A stretch of 48,421 nt of DNA from Geobacteraceae bacterium (GTDB lineage: Bacteria; Desulfobacterota; Desulfuromonadia; Geobacterales; Geobacteraceae), in NCBI GenBank assembly GCA_024281055.1, contig JAMXLF010000091.1, positions 1 through 48,421 on the forward strand. The letters are read 5' to 3'. The position numbers were made by a program, and so were the translations under genes. How positions within the stretch are numbered: position 1 is the first letter of the stretch; the number at the start of each line of letters is the position of its first letter. Shown piece after piece: positions 16,116 through 24,925 of this stretch. Below the pieces are notes generated by a model, which was not told where the DNA came from, did no database searches, and saw only the letters and a list, made by a program, of their open reading frames with translations.

Positions 16116-16721
16116 CTACCCCCTTCTCCCCTGTAACAAATTTATTACATCCTTCTCCGCATCCATGCCAAAGGGATAATGAGCTTCGAGCAGTGGGTTG
16201 GGGCTGATCCGGTGTTGGCTCTGCTCGACCTGATCGACGCCTAGTGCGGTGATCGCCATTTGCCCCCCATCAAGGCGTTCCACCCAACCCTTGGCTTTAA
16301 GGTACCACAGGTGGAATTCCACCAATTCGGGCTGAGAGCAGAGGAGACGGGCAATTTCGACTTCGCCCATACCCGGATTTCCCATGTTGCGCCGACGCTG
16401 AACATACAGCAGTGAAAGCAGGCGCTCCCTAGTGACCTGGTCGTCGCTGAACGCAGATCTGTTACTGGCTTCCGATGCGAGTCCCCATTTGCGGTTCCAG
16501 TAATCCTGGTATTTGGCGTCGTAACCGGCCCGGGTTTCAGGATTCGCAAGCGTCTGGTGCGCCACTACGATTTGGCGGAATCGGTCAGGGTCAGCCGATT
16601 CGGCGTTATCTGGATGGAATTTCTTGGCGAGATGCCGAAAGACACGTTCAATGGTTTCAGCGTCGGCGTTCGGACTTAGTTGCAATAATTCGTAGTAATC
16701 GATGAATTCATTCGAGATCAT
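16116..16721 (-). CDS. J-domain protein with C-terminal winged-helix-like region
   Basis: This 201-residue protein has an N-terminal J domain with an intact HPD (residues 36-38, in KKFHPDN), so it should be able to act with DnaK. The rest (about residues 85-175) contains EVEIARLLCSQPELVEFHLWYLKAKGW, split here as helix-turn-helix-like helices, suggesting a winged helix used for protein or DNA contact. GAGG precedes the ATG. AT-rich -10-like sequence lies upstream on the minus strand (16790-16795). It is followed by the J-like membrane protein gene. The partners are unknown. Confidence 0.8.
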   Translation of the reverse strand: MISNEFIDYYELLQLSPNADAETIERVFRHLAKKFHPDNAESADPDRFRQIVVAHQTLANPETRAGYDAKYQDYWNRKWGLASEASNRSAFSDDQVTRERLLSLLYVQRRRNMGNPGMGEVEIARLLCSQPELVEFHLWYLKAKGWVERLDGGQMAITALGVDQVEQSQHRISPNPLLEAHYPFGMDAEKDVINLLQGRRG

Positions 16722-16910
16722 GAGTACCTCGTTCTGGATAAGGTGTTATCGTTTTTGGGACATTTGCTGAACTTTGTTTTTAATTATAATTATACACTTC
16801 TTTTGCAATCTGTGTTTCATCAGAGAGTAATTTAATCAAAAAACATTTTTTGCGGGGAGCGGTCGAGTATCCCTAGGTAAACCTGCCGTTCCTGAAGAAG
16901 TAACCCCTCA

Positions 16911-16939
16911 ACCAAAAGAAAGGGCCGATCTCTCGGCCC
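16911..16939 (-). terminator. Probable terminator for the leftward beta-propeller lipoprotein gene
   Basis: A 7-bp stem (16922-16928 with 16933-16939) is followed on the minus strand by a T-rich run. It lies 165 bases after the stop at 17104. The rest of the 382-base gap (16722-17103) is AT-rich and shows no gene. Confidence 0.55.
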
Positions 16940-17103
16940 CCTCTTCCTTCATGATGTTCGTGTTAACATGCTAACCGGTGGTGACACTCCGTCAATAATG
17001 CTTCCTTAATGTCATTCATAATTTCCCGGCCTCAGCTTCCCCTTAAGCGCCTCTTTTGCCGCAGGCAGAAAGTTCTAAGCTCTTGAAGTTTTCAAAATTT
17101 ATG

Positions 17104-18396
17104 TCAGTGAAATAACCCTATGCCTAGGCTCATGGTGGTCACGGTGGAATTAGCATCCATTGGCGGATAGATGTTCCACCAAGTTGCCACCGCTTCGCCC
17201 AGCTGGTTCATTGCTATGTTTGGAAAGGCCGCATCAGTATCCAACTTTCCCATGTATTCCGGCGCCTTCCAACCAACTCCATACTGGAATCTGCTACAGT
17301 AAACATGCTCGATGCCGGGAATCGCATCATAGCCCTGCCAGACAAGAAGATAATTGCCAGCTTCATCAGCTTTGAGATTATTCACTAATTGCAATAGATC
17401 AGGAACCTTGCCCCAGTTGATATCGACTGGCTGCTGCCAACCGCTACTGCTTGTGTATTGAATCGCAAGATATCTAGCAGATGAAGAGGAAACTGCAAAA
17501 ACAAGCATTGCATTTCCGTCCCTGTCAAGTGCCAGTTGTGGCGGCGTATAGGAAGTTGATTGTTCCTTCTGGAAGATCGGCATGAGCTGCGTCCATCCAG
17601 CCCCTTGCATGTTTGTCGCAACCCTTATGTCACTCGCCGTTGAAACAACAACCATGGCATCTCCAGCCCCATTGATAGCAACGCTGTGGGCTGTTACGTA
17701 TGAATACTGCCCGATTGAAACTGGAGCAGCCCAACTGCCATTTACATCATAGCTTCGGACATAAGCATTGTCAGTAGAATCGCTCCACGCAATCACAGCT
17801 TTGCCGGAGCGGTGGAAACCGCAAGTAAATAACGTTTGACCCAATGGCTCGGGTGACTGCCATCCTTGGGAAACGTCAAATCGGCGAGAATAAGCCTGTA
17901 GGCCATCGGGACTAACTATACTGTAGATAATAAAGAGCGAGCCATCTGAAAACATGGCGGCATCAAGGCGCAGCGCATCGGCAGCAAACGAACCCAGAGC
18001 TGTGGTCGGTTGCCAAACTCCACTATCATACCGTGCACAGTATAGTTCGATCATGTTGCCGTTCCTGACCTGCCAGAAAACCGCAAAGTTATCATTGGCA
18101 GACACGATGGAGATAGGGTTGATGAAACCAACTTGCCCCAGGTTCACAGGCGGCGACCAATCCCCGTTTGTATTAATGGATGCATAAGTGCCAGTTGTTG
18201 TGCGCCAGACTAACATAACCCTACCCTGGTCATCTATTGCCGCTCTGCCGCTATTTGTAACGGCAGTTTGAGGCGGCACTAGCGTATCCCAGAGCATGTC
18301 ACTTGTTCCCTGCGTTACACTGGCTGGAGTGCCGCTGCTGCCACATCCTGTTAACATCGCTAACAGTGCAATGAATGGCACCAGAAACTTTAACAT
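17104..18396 (-). CDS. Lipoprotein with beta-propeller-like repeats
   Basis: The 430-residue protein starts with a lipoprotein signal (MLTGC, Cys18 lipidated). The mature protein is a series of about seven or eight repeats of ~45 residues. Each has a Gly/Asp turn (for example DDQGRVMLVW, DRDGNAMLVF, NGAGDAMVVV), a Tyr strand and a closing GW..P..LG motif, which is the pattern of a beta-propeller such as a sialidase-like fold. No catalytic residues can be assigned. The start at 18396 is supported by AGGAGG just upstream; longer readings lack a signal. It lies in the AT-rich segment with the J-protein genes and is probably acquired with them. Ligand unknown. Confidence 0.78.
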   Translation of the reverse strand: MLKFLVPFIALLAMLTGCGSSGTPASVTQGTSDMLWDTLVPPQTAVTNSGRAAIDDQGRVMLVWRTTTGTYASINTNGDWSPPVNLGQVGFINPISIVSANDNFAVFWQVRNGNMIELYCARYDSGVWQPTTALGSFAADALRLDAAMFSDGSLFIIYSIVSPDGLQAYSRRFDVSQGWQSPEPLGQTLFTCGFHRSGKAVIAWSDSTDNAYVRSYDVNGSWAAPVSIGQYSYVTAHSVAINGAGDAMVVVSTASDIRVATNMQGAGWTQLMPIFQKEQSTSYTPPQLALDRDGNAMLVFAVSSSSARYLAIQYTSSSGWQQPVDINWGKVPDLLQLVNNLKADEAGNYLLVWQGYDAIPGIEHVYCSRFQYGVGWKAPEYMGKLDTDAAFPNIAMNQLGEAVATWWNIYPPMDANSTVTTMSLGIGLFH

Positions 18397-18500
18397 GATA
18401 GTCCTCCTATTTGCATTGTTGATTAATAACACAATTTTAATACAGTTGACAATGTTTAAGGCGAGCCCGTAAGTGACAGAGGTGCCCATGGATAGGACAG

Positions 18501-18541
18501 AAATTAAAAACCCGCTTAATCTGTCGTAAAGATTAGCGGGC
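18501..18541 (-). terminator. Terminator of the hpnH-end operon
   Basis: Arms 18511-18522 and 18530-18540 pair with one bulge, and on the minus strand the stem is followed by TTTTTAATTT. It lies 80 bases after the hpnH stop. Confidence 0.85.
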
Positions 18542-18623
18542 TTTAGTAGGAATTCAAACCTTAACTATTCAATTTTGTGCTATTTATTGTGTCATAAAAA
18601 AGCTTCGAAAACGTTCACAATGG

Positions 18624-19622
18624 CTAGGTCAAGTTCCAGAGCACCATCTCCCAGATGTCCTTCCAGCTCTTCCCGACCTCGGTTACGACGGTAGGTTCGA
18701 AGCCGCAGTGCATCATGCACTGGGCGCAGCGCTCGTCTTTCCCCACGCCGTACCTGCTCCAGTCGGTTTTTTCCATCATCTCGCGGTAGGTAGGGTAGTG
18801 GGTGTCGGTGATGAGGTAGCAGGGGGCCTTCCAGCCGCGCGTGTTGCGGGTCGGGTTCCCCCATGGGGTGCACTGCAGCTTCCGCTCACCCTTCAGGAAC
18901 TTCATGTACATGGGGGTGGAGTAGAAGCGGAACCGCTTGCTCATCTCGTAGACTTCCTCGAACTTCTTTTCGATCTCGCGCCGCTCCAGGAAGAGTTTTT
19001 CCCCGACAGCCTCGTAACCGAAGCCGGGGGCCACGAGGATGCCGTCCACTCCCAGGTCCGTGAGGTGCGAGAAGAGCATCTCGATCTCCACCAGGTTGGT
19101 TTCCTTGAAGATGGTGGTGTTGGTACAGACCCGGAAGCCGAGGCGCTTGGCCTTTTTGATCGCCTCGATGGCAACCTTGAAGGTACCTTTGCGCTCAAGA
19201 ATCCGGTCGTGGGTCTCCTCCATGCCGTCCATGTGGACGTTGAGGGTGAAGTTGGGATGGGGGCGCATGCTGTCGAGGGACTTTTCCAGGAGCAGGCCGT
19301 TGGTGCAGAGGTAGATGTGCTTGCCCCGCTCGAGCACCCCCTCGATCAGCTCGAAGACGTGGGGGTAGAGAAACGGCTCGCCGCCGGTGATGGTGACAAC
19401 CGGGGCGGGGCACTCGTCCACCGATTTGAGGCACTCTTCCAGGGTCATCATCTCCTGGATGGTGTCGGCGTATTCACGGATCCGCCCGCAGCCGGAACAG
19501 GCCAGGTTGCAGAGATGGGTCGGCTCCAGCATCAGGACGAGGGGAAATTTCTCGATCTTGTTCAGCTTGTTGCTGATGATGTATTTGGTGAGGTCGTAAT
19601 TCAGACGCCAGGGGAAACGCAT
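18624..19622 (-). CDS. hpnH: HpnH, adenosyl-hopane synthase (radical SAM)
   Basis: This 332-residue radical SAM enzyme joins the 5'-deoxyadenosyl group to diploptene, giving adenosylhopane, the first step of hopanoid side-chain extension. The FeS-binding cysteines are Cys38, Cys42 and Cys45 (CNLACSGC), followed by TITGGEP. A late Cys cluster (ERCAQCMMHCGFEP) is typical of HpnH. The start is ATG 19622, supported by AAAGGAT upstream and by the family start MRFPWRLNYD; an open frame continues upstream only through a repeat element. It is the last gene of shc-hpnA-dxs-hpnH. The hpnG nucleosidase that normally follows in the pathway is not in this window. Confidence 0.93.
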   Translation of the reverse strand: MRFPWRLNYDLTKYIISNKLNKIEKFPLVLMLEPTHLCNLACSGCGRIREYADTIQEMMTLEECLKSVDECPAPVVTITGGEPFLYPHVFELIEGVLERGKHIYLCTNGLLLEKSLDSMRPHPNFTLNVHMDGMEETHDRILERKGTFKVAIEAIKKAKRLGFRVCTNTTIFKETNLVEIEMLFSHLTDLGVDGILVAPGFGYEAVGEKLFLERREIEKKFEEVYEMSKRFRFYSTPMYMKFLKGERKLQCTPWGNPTRNTRGWKAPCYLITDTHYPTYREMMEKTDWSRYGVGKDERCAQCMMHCGFEPTVVTEVGKSWKDIWEMVLWNLT

Positions 19623-19639
19623 GTCATCCTTTCCGAGTG

Positions 19640-19755
19640 AAACGCGGCTTTTCCGCCATCTCGGCGTTGCCCGGCGGGATTCCTTGTGCGACGTAGCGCT
19701 GCTACGTCTCCGCGTCATCCTTTGGGCGCCTTGACCTGGCGAAAAATCCACGTTT
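19640..19755. repeat. 116-bp palindromic repeat element (type B)
   Basis: The outer inverted repeat pairs 19640-19658 with 19737-19755 (16 of 19 matches), and the centre is a perfect hairpin (19690-19697 with 19701-19708, loop GCT). It lies between dxs and hpnH and should be transcribed within the operon. Its layout, and scattered sequence such as GGCGTTGCC and CGCGT, resemble the element at 1541-1684 read on the other strand. Confidence 0.7.
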
Positions 19756-19793
19756 CCTGAGTTAAACGTTGTTGTTAATCGAAATTCGGTGGG

Positions 19794-21701
19794 TTACTTA
19801 ACCCGTGCCAGAACCGGTCTGGCTTTCTGGCTGAGGAACGCCTCGACGGTGGCGGCGATGCCGGCGGCGTCGAGGCCCAGGTCCTTGCGCAGCTGCGCCT
19901 GGCTTCCCTGCTCGATGTAACGGTCGGGGATCCCGATCCGCTTCACTCTGATGTCCGTGATTCCCTCCTGTTCCAGGAGTTCCAGTACCGCTGAGCCGAA
20001 CCCCCCGTGGAGGGCGTTTTCCTCGACGGTCACGAGGCAGCCGGTGCGACGGGTCGCCGAGAGAATCAGGTCCCGGTCGAGGGGCTTGACGAAGCGGGCG
20101 TTGAGAACGGTGGTTGCGATCCCCTGTGTTTCGAGGAGACGGGCCGCTTCCAGGGCCGGGTAGACGGTGGCGCCGATGGCGACGATGGCGATGTCGCCGC
20201 CGTCCAGGAGTACTTCCCCTGTACCGATGGGGATCGTTTGCAGCTCCTGGTCAAGGCTCACGCCGTATCCGGCGCCGCGGGGGTAGCGCAGGGCGATGGG
20301 GCGGCCTGAGTAGACGGCGGTTTTCACCATGTGCTGCAGCTCGTTTTCGTCCTTCGGGGCCATGACCGCCATCTCCGGCAGATGGCGGAGATAGGAGAGG
20401 TCGAAGACCCCGTGGTGGGTGGGACCGTCGTCGCCGACGAGCCCGCCCCGGTCGAGGGCCAGGGTCACCGGCAGCTTCTGCAGGCAGATGTCGTGGAATA
20501 CCTGGTCATAGGCCCGTTGGGTGAAAGTGGAGTAGATGGCGGCCACCGGCTTGAACCCTTCGGCAGCGAGCCCGGCGGCGAAGGTGAGGGCGTGCTGCTC
20601 GGCAATCCCCACATCGAAGAAGCGGTCGGGATGTGCCTTGGCAAAGGGGGTGAGGCCGGTACCGTCGGGCATGGCGGCAGTGATGGCGATGATCTCCCGG
20701 TCCTCGGCGGCGAGCCGGACCATGGTGTCGCCGAAGACCCCGGTGTAGGACTTGGGGCCTCCCTTGCCGGCGCTTACCGTGCCGGTGGCCACATCGAAAG
20801 GCCCCACGCCGTGAAACTGCGCGGGGTTCGCTTCCGCCGGGGCATACCCCTTTCCCTTCCGGGTCATCACGTGGATGAGGAGCGGCCCCTCCAGGGACCG
20901 GCTATTCTGGAATATCTCGATCAGCTGGGGAAGGTCATGGCCGTCGAGGGGGCCGAGATATTCGAAGTTGAGGGCCTCGAAGAGGGCGCCGGGGGTGAGG
21001 AACCCCTTCAGTGAGTTCTCGGCCCTGCGGGCAAAGCGCAGGATATTGTGCCCCACGGCCGGGATGCTCGTGATAAGCCCCTGCATCTCCTTTTTCAGGT
21101 CCCGGTAGTAGTTCGCGGTCATCTTGCGGGAAATGAAGGCGGAGAGCGCCCCCACGTTCTTCGAGATGGACATCTCGTTGTCGTTGAGAATGACGATGAG
21201 GTTCTTCTTCAGGTGACCGGCCTGATTGAGTGCTTCGAAGGCGATGCCACCGGTGAGCGAACCGTCGCCGATTACGGCGATGACCTTGTTCCCTTCCCCC
21301 TTCAGCTCGCGGGCCACCGCCATGCCGAGGCCGGCGGAGATGGAGGTGGAGGAATGTCCGGCGCCGAATGCATCGTGGGGTGATTCGGAGCGTTTCGGGA
21401 AGCCGCTGATACCCTGGTACTGGCGCTGGGTGGGGAACTGCTCCCTGCGGCCGGTGACGATCTTGTGGGTATAGGCCTGGTGTCCCACGTCCCAGATGAT
21501 ATGGTCGGCGGGGGAATCGAAGCAGTAGTGGAGCGCCAGGGTAAGCTCCACGCACCCGAGGTTGGAAGCAAGATGGCCGCCGGTCTTCGACACCGTTGCC
21601 AGAAGGAACTCCCGCACCTCGGCGGCGAGGGCGACCAGTTCCTCGGGCTTCAGCTTTTTCAGGTCTGCGGGGCTGTTGATGTTGTCGAGCAGCTTGTACA
21701 T
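19794..21701 (-). CDS. dxs: 1-deoxy-D-xylulose-5-phosphate synthase
   Basis: This 635-residue enzyme condenses pyruvate with glyceraldehyde 3-phosphate, using thiamine diphosphate. It is the first step of the MEP isoprenoid pathway that feeds squalene and hopanoid synthesis. The TPP-binding motif GDGSLTGG, the [11 protein letters not shown] segment with its catalytic-site His, and [13 protein letters not shown] are all present, and the length is normal. AAGGAG precedes the ATG. The gene sits inside the hopanoid operon between hpnA and hpnH, which couples precursor supply to hopanoid production. Confidence 0.96.
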   Translation of the reverse strand: MYKLLDNINSPADLKKLKPEELVALAAEVREFLLATVSKTGGHLASNLGCVELTLALHYCFDSPADHIIWDVGHQAYTHKIVTGRREQFPTQRQYQGISGFPKRSESPHDAFGAGHSSTSISAGLGMAVARELKGEGNKVIAVIGDGSLTGGIAFEALNQAGHLKKNLIVILNDNEMSISKNVGALSAFISRKMTANYYRDLKKEMQGLITSIPAVGHNILRFARRAENSLKGFLTPGALFEALNFEYLGPLDGHDLPQLIEIFQNSRSLEGPLLIHVMTRKGKGYAPAEANPAQFHGVGPFDVATGTVSAGKGGPKSYTGVFGDTMVRLAAEDREIIAITAAMPDGTGLTPFAKAHPDRFFDVGIAEQHALTFAAGLAAEGFKPVAAIYSTFTQRAYDQVFHDICLQKLPVTLALDRGGLVGDDGPTHHGVFDLSYLRHLPEMAVMAPKDENELQHMVKTAVYSGRPIALRYPRGAGYGVSLDQELQTIPIGTGEVLLDGGDIAIVAIGATVYPALEAARLLETQGIATTVLNARFVKPLDRDLILSATRRTGCLVTVEENALHGGFGSAVLELLEQEGITDIRVKRIGIPDRYIEQGSQAQLRKDLGLDAAGIAATVEAFLSQKARPVLARVK

Positions 21702-21718
21702 AAAAACTCCTTACGGAA

Positions 21719-21814
21719 GTTCAACGTTCAAGGTTCAATGTTCAACGTTCGAGAAACCTCGAACCTTGTGTTTCAGGCTTTTTAACTTTGAACCTTGAAC
21801 TTCGAACATTGAAC
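21719..21814. repeat. GTTCAA/TTGAAC repeat cluster 1
   Basis: The hpnA-dxs gap is built of GTTCAACGTTC-like units followed by inverted GAACATTGAAC-like units, which can fold into a long imperfect hairpin. The same units occur at 27893-27941 and 37142-37210. Confidence 0.8.
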
Positions 21815-21820
21815 AGCCTT

Positions 21821-22807
21821 TCACCGCGCATATCCGTTGGCGCGGAACCACTCCACCGCGGTGCGCAGCGCCTCGGCTACCGGCCGCTGCGGCAGCCCCA
21901 GTTCCCGCACCGCCTTTGAGGAATCGAAGAACATGAATTTTCGTGCCATCTGGACGCCGGCGAGGGGAATGAGGGGTTCTTTGCCGGTAAGCCGGGAGAT
22001 GGTCTCGTTACAGCAGGCGGCGAGAAGGATGGGAGTATAGGGAAGCCTCACCCGCGGCGCCGCCAGCCCGGTAATCTCTTCGAGCAGGAGGAAAATCTGC
22101 CGCAGCGTCAGGTTCTCGTTGCCGAGGATGTATTTCTCGCCGATGCGTCCGTGGCGGGCGGCGAGGATGTGTCCCCGGGCGCAGTCTTCCACGTCGATAA
22201 TGTTGAGCCCGGTGTCGAGGTAGGCCGGCATCCGGCGGTTGAGAAAATCGACGATGATCTTCCCGGTCGGCGTGGGTTTGACGTCGTGCCCCCCCACCGG
22301 GGTGGAGGGGTTGACGATCACCAGCGGAAGTCCCCGGGCAAGGAAGCTTTCCGCTTCCTGCTCGGCCAGGAACTTGCTCTTCTTGTAGTGACCGACCATG
22401 TCGGCAAAGGTTACCGGGGTGGCTTCCGTGCCGGGGGTACCATCGCCGGGATTCCCGAGGGTGCCGACGCTGCTCGTGTAGACCGCCCGGGAGGCCCCTG
22501 CCGCCAGGGCCGCCTCCAGGATGTTGCGGGTGCCCCCCACATTGATGTCGTACATGGCCGCCGGGTCTTTGGTCCAGAGACGGTAATCGGCTGCCGCATG
22601 AAAGAGCCATTCGCAGCCGGCGAGCCCCCGGGCAAGAGAATCCCGGTCGCGCAGGTCCCCTTCGCAGACTTCAATGCCGAGGCCGGCGAGGTTTCGCCGG
22701 TCAGAGCCGGGTCTGACCAGTGCCCTGACTTCGTAGCCGTCCGCGAGCAGCTCCCGTGCCAGGCTTGCGCCGATGAAACCGGTTGCCCCGGTGATGAAAA
22801 CCTTCAT
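21821..22807 (-). CDS. hpnA: HpnA, hopanoid-associated NAD-dependent sugar epimerase
   Basis: This 328-residue short-chain dehydrogenase/epimerase has the N-terminal NAD motif GATGFIGA (residues 7-14), a YTSSVGTLG strand and the catalytic YKKSK. The sequence matches the hopanoid-associated HpnA group. Its precise reaction is not settled; it is thought to act on a sugar precursor or side-chain intermediate. It lies between shc and dxs on the same strand, with repeat elements in both gaps. AAGGAAC lies just before the ATG. Confidence 0.92.
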   Translation of the reverse strand: MKVFITGATGFIGASLARELLADGYEVRALVRPGSDRRNLAGLGIEVCEGDLRDRDSLARGLAGCEWLFHAAADYRLWTKDPAAMYDINVGGTRNILEAALAAGASRAVYTSSVGTLGNPGDGTPGTEATPVTFADMVGHYKKSKFLAEQEAESFLARGLPLVIVNPSTPVGGHDVKPTPTGKIIVDFLNRRMPAYLDTGLNIIDVEDCARGHILAARHGRIGEKYILGNENLTLRQIFLLLEEITGLAAPRVRLPYTPILLAACCNETISRLTGKEPLIPLAGVQMARKFMFFDSSKAVRELGLPQRPVAEALRTAVEWFRANGYAR

Positions 22808-22825
22808 ATGTTCCTTAATACTGAT

Positions 22826-22854
22826 GTAGGGGCGGGTTTGATACCCGCCCCTAC
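22826..22854. repeat. Perfect 12-bp hairpin repeat (GTAGGGGCGGGT type)
   Basis: Arms 22826-22837 and 22843-22854 pair perfectly around a 5-base loop in the shc-hpnA gap. It looks like a REP-type dispersed palindrome. There is no U-tract, so it is not a classic terminator, though it could protect or pause the transcript. Confidence 0.75.
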
Positions 22855-22885
22855 GGCCATCCCGTCCCCCGTGGCTATTCCGGGC

Positions 22886-24925
22886 CTATTTCTCCTCCCC
22901 GAGCAGGCGGCGGTAGGTGCCGAGTGCCATGAGGGGGAAGCAGTTACGGTAGATGTGATACTTGATCATGAAATATTTGGGAAAGCCGGTACCGGTGAAA
23001 TGATCCTCGTTCCAGGTGCCGTCCGGTTGCTGGGTGGCGAGGAGGTACTGAACTCCCCGGGCTACCGCCGACGAATTCACTTCTCCGGCAGCCATCAGGG
23101 CCAGCAATGCCCAGCCGGTCTGGGAAGCCGTGCTCTCACCGACCCCGGCCAACCTGGGGTCGTGGTACGACTCGCAGGTTTCGCCCCAGCCGCCGTCCAT
23201 GTTCTGCCGGGATTTCAGCCAGTTTACCGCCCGCTTGATGTAGGGCTGGGTGAGGTCTTCGCCGATGGCGGCAAGGCCGCAGAGGACCGACCAGGTGCCG
23301 TAAATGTAGTTGACCCCCCAGCGTCCCCACCAGGCCCCTTCCGCTTCCTGGGTCTCCCGGATGAACCGCAGTGCCCGTACCGCTGCCGGGTGGTCCTTCT
23401 TGTACCCGAAGGTCCCCATGAGTTCCAGCATCCTCCCGGTGAGGTCGGCGGTGGGGGGGTCGATGAGTGCTTCCAGGTCTGCGAAGGGGATCTTGTTGAG
23501 AAGGTGCTTGGTATTGTCCTTGTCGAAGGCCCCCCAGCCGCCGTTTTTGCTCTGCATCCCGAGGCACCAGGCGATGCCGCGCTTGATCGCTTTTTCCTTT
23601 GCCTTCGGGTCCTTGACCTTGATCTCGTTGATGGCCATCATGACGAAGCCGGAATCGTCCACGTCGGGATACCAGTCGTTGAGAAACTCGAAGGCCCAGC
23701 CTCCCGGCTCCAGGTCCGGGCATTTGACCTTCCAGTCGCCGGTCTTGTGTACTTCCCGGTCGAGGAGCCACTGGGCAGCCTTGCCGAGGGAAGGGTGATC
23801 GGTCGGGACGCCTGAGTCCGCCAAGGCCTTGAGGGCCAGCGCTGTGTCCCAGACCGGGGAAATGCAGGACTGGAGGACGAGGCTTTTCTCTCCCTCGATG
23901 CAGAAATTGGCGAGGGCTTCCAGCCCCTTGACGATCACCGGGTGGTCGTTGGCGTATCCGAGACAGTGGAGGGCGAGGACCGCGTTGAGCATGGCCGGCT
24001 GGATTCCGCCCCAGTCACCGGAGGGTTCCTGGTGGTCGAGGACCCATTGTTCGGCAAGAGCCATCGCCCGGTTCTTGAACGGCCGGATGGGGCCCCGTTC
24101 GTAAATCTTCAGCATGTGGTCGACGCCGATGAAGATATTCTTCCACGTGAGGATTCCATCCTCCTTGGTGAAGGTATAGTCGATGGGGCGGGGTGGGCGA
24201 ACGTAAAGTTCTTGTACCCGCGCATCGGGAGGGAGCTTCCGCACCGGCCGCTCCATCATGACGATGGAGAGGGGAATGATGGTTGCCCGCGACCAGCTGG
24301 AGAGCTCATACATGTTGAAATAGGCCCAGTTGGGAAGGAGCATGAGCTCGATCGGCATGGAGGGGACGCCGAGCCAGGAAAACTCGCCGAACAGGGCGAG
24401 AAAGATCTTGGTGAAGACCCGGCACTTGATGATGCCACCTTTTTCCAGAATGAAGGCGCGGGCCTTGGTCATGGCGGGGTGGTCGGCGGGATAGCCCGCC
24501 AGCTTCAGGGCGAAATAGGCCTCGACCGTGGTGGAGAGGTCGCCGGGGCCGCCGTAGTAGATGGCCCAGTGTCCTCCAGGGGTCTGCTTGTCGAGAAGGT
24601 AGTTTGCCATCTTCCGCTCTTTGTCGCGGTCCACCAGTCCCATGATGTGGAAGAGCATGACGTACTCGGCGGTGATGGTCACATTCGATTCGAGCTCGGC
24701 CCACCAGTAGCCCGCCGGCAGTTGCTCCCGAAAGAAAAAGTCGCGGCTCCGTTCGATGGCCAGGTCCAGCACTCCCGTACTCTCCCCCTCCTTCTTTTTC
24801 CAGAGGGATGCGGGGAGGTGGTGAACCTTGGCACCGGGTTTGGTTTGCGTCGTTTGGTTGTTATCGGGGGTTACGCCGTTAAACGAGGTAAGGGCATGGG
24901 AAATGGGATATTTAAAGCTTGCCAT
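22886..24925 (-). CDS. shc: Squalene-hopene cyclase
   Basis: The 679-residue membrane-associated enzyme cyclises squalene to hopene/hopanol. The catalytic DxDD motif is DVDD at residues 421-424. Several QW repeats are visible, for example GGWGAFD and GGWGET. The length is typical of bacterial SHCs. The gene is the first of the leftward hopanoid operon and is divergent from hpnN across a 287-base region. AAGGAGAAG lies about 10 bases before the ATG. Confidence 0.96.
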   Translation of the reverse strand: MASFKYPISHALTSFNGVTPDNNQTTQTKPGAKVHHLPASLWKKKEGESTGVLDLAIERSRDFFFREQLPAGYWWAELESNVTITAEYVMLFHIMGLVDRDKERKMANYLLDKQTPGGHWAIYYGGPGDLSTTVEAYFALKLAGYPADHPAMTKARAFILEKGGIIKCRVFTKIFLALFGEFSWLGVPSMPIELMLLPNWAYFNMYELSSWSRATIIPLSIVMMERPVRKLPPDARVQELYVRPPRPIDYTFTKEDGILTWKNIFIGVDHMLKIYERGPIRPFKNRAMALAEQWVLDHQEPSGDWGGIQPAMLNAVLALHCLGYANDHPVIVKGLEALANFCIEGEKSLVLQSCISPVWDTALALKALADSGVPTDHPSLGKAAQWLLDREVHKTGDWKVKCPDLEPGGWAFEFLNDWYPDVDDSGFVMMAINEIKVKDPKAKEKAIKRGIAWCLGMQSKNGGWGAFDKDNTKHLLNKIPFADLEALIDPPTADLTGRMLELMGTFGYKKDHPAAVRALRFIRETQEAEGAWWGRWGVNYIYGTWSVLCGLAAIGEDLTQPYIKRAVNWLKSRQNMDGGWGETCESYHDPRLAGVGESTASQTGWALLALMAAGEVNSSAVARGVQYLLATQQPDGTWNEDHFTGTGFPKYFMIKYHIYRNCFPLMALGTYRRLLGEEK

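Noticed and set aside
18397-18489. N-terminal extension of the propeller lipoprotein to 18489
   Set aside because: The extension lacks a ribosome site and would bury the lipoprotein signal; AGGAGG supports the start at 18396.
19623-19751. N-terminal extension of HpnH
   Set aside because: The extra residues are translated from the palindromic repeat element and do not match HpnH family starts.
22151-23815. Long open frame (554 codons) on the plus strand opposite hpnA and shc
   Set aside because: It crosses two real minus-strand genes and their gap, and the translation has no family features.
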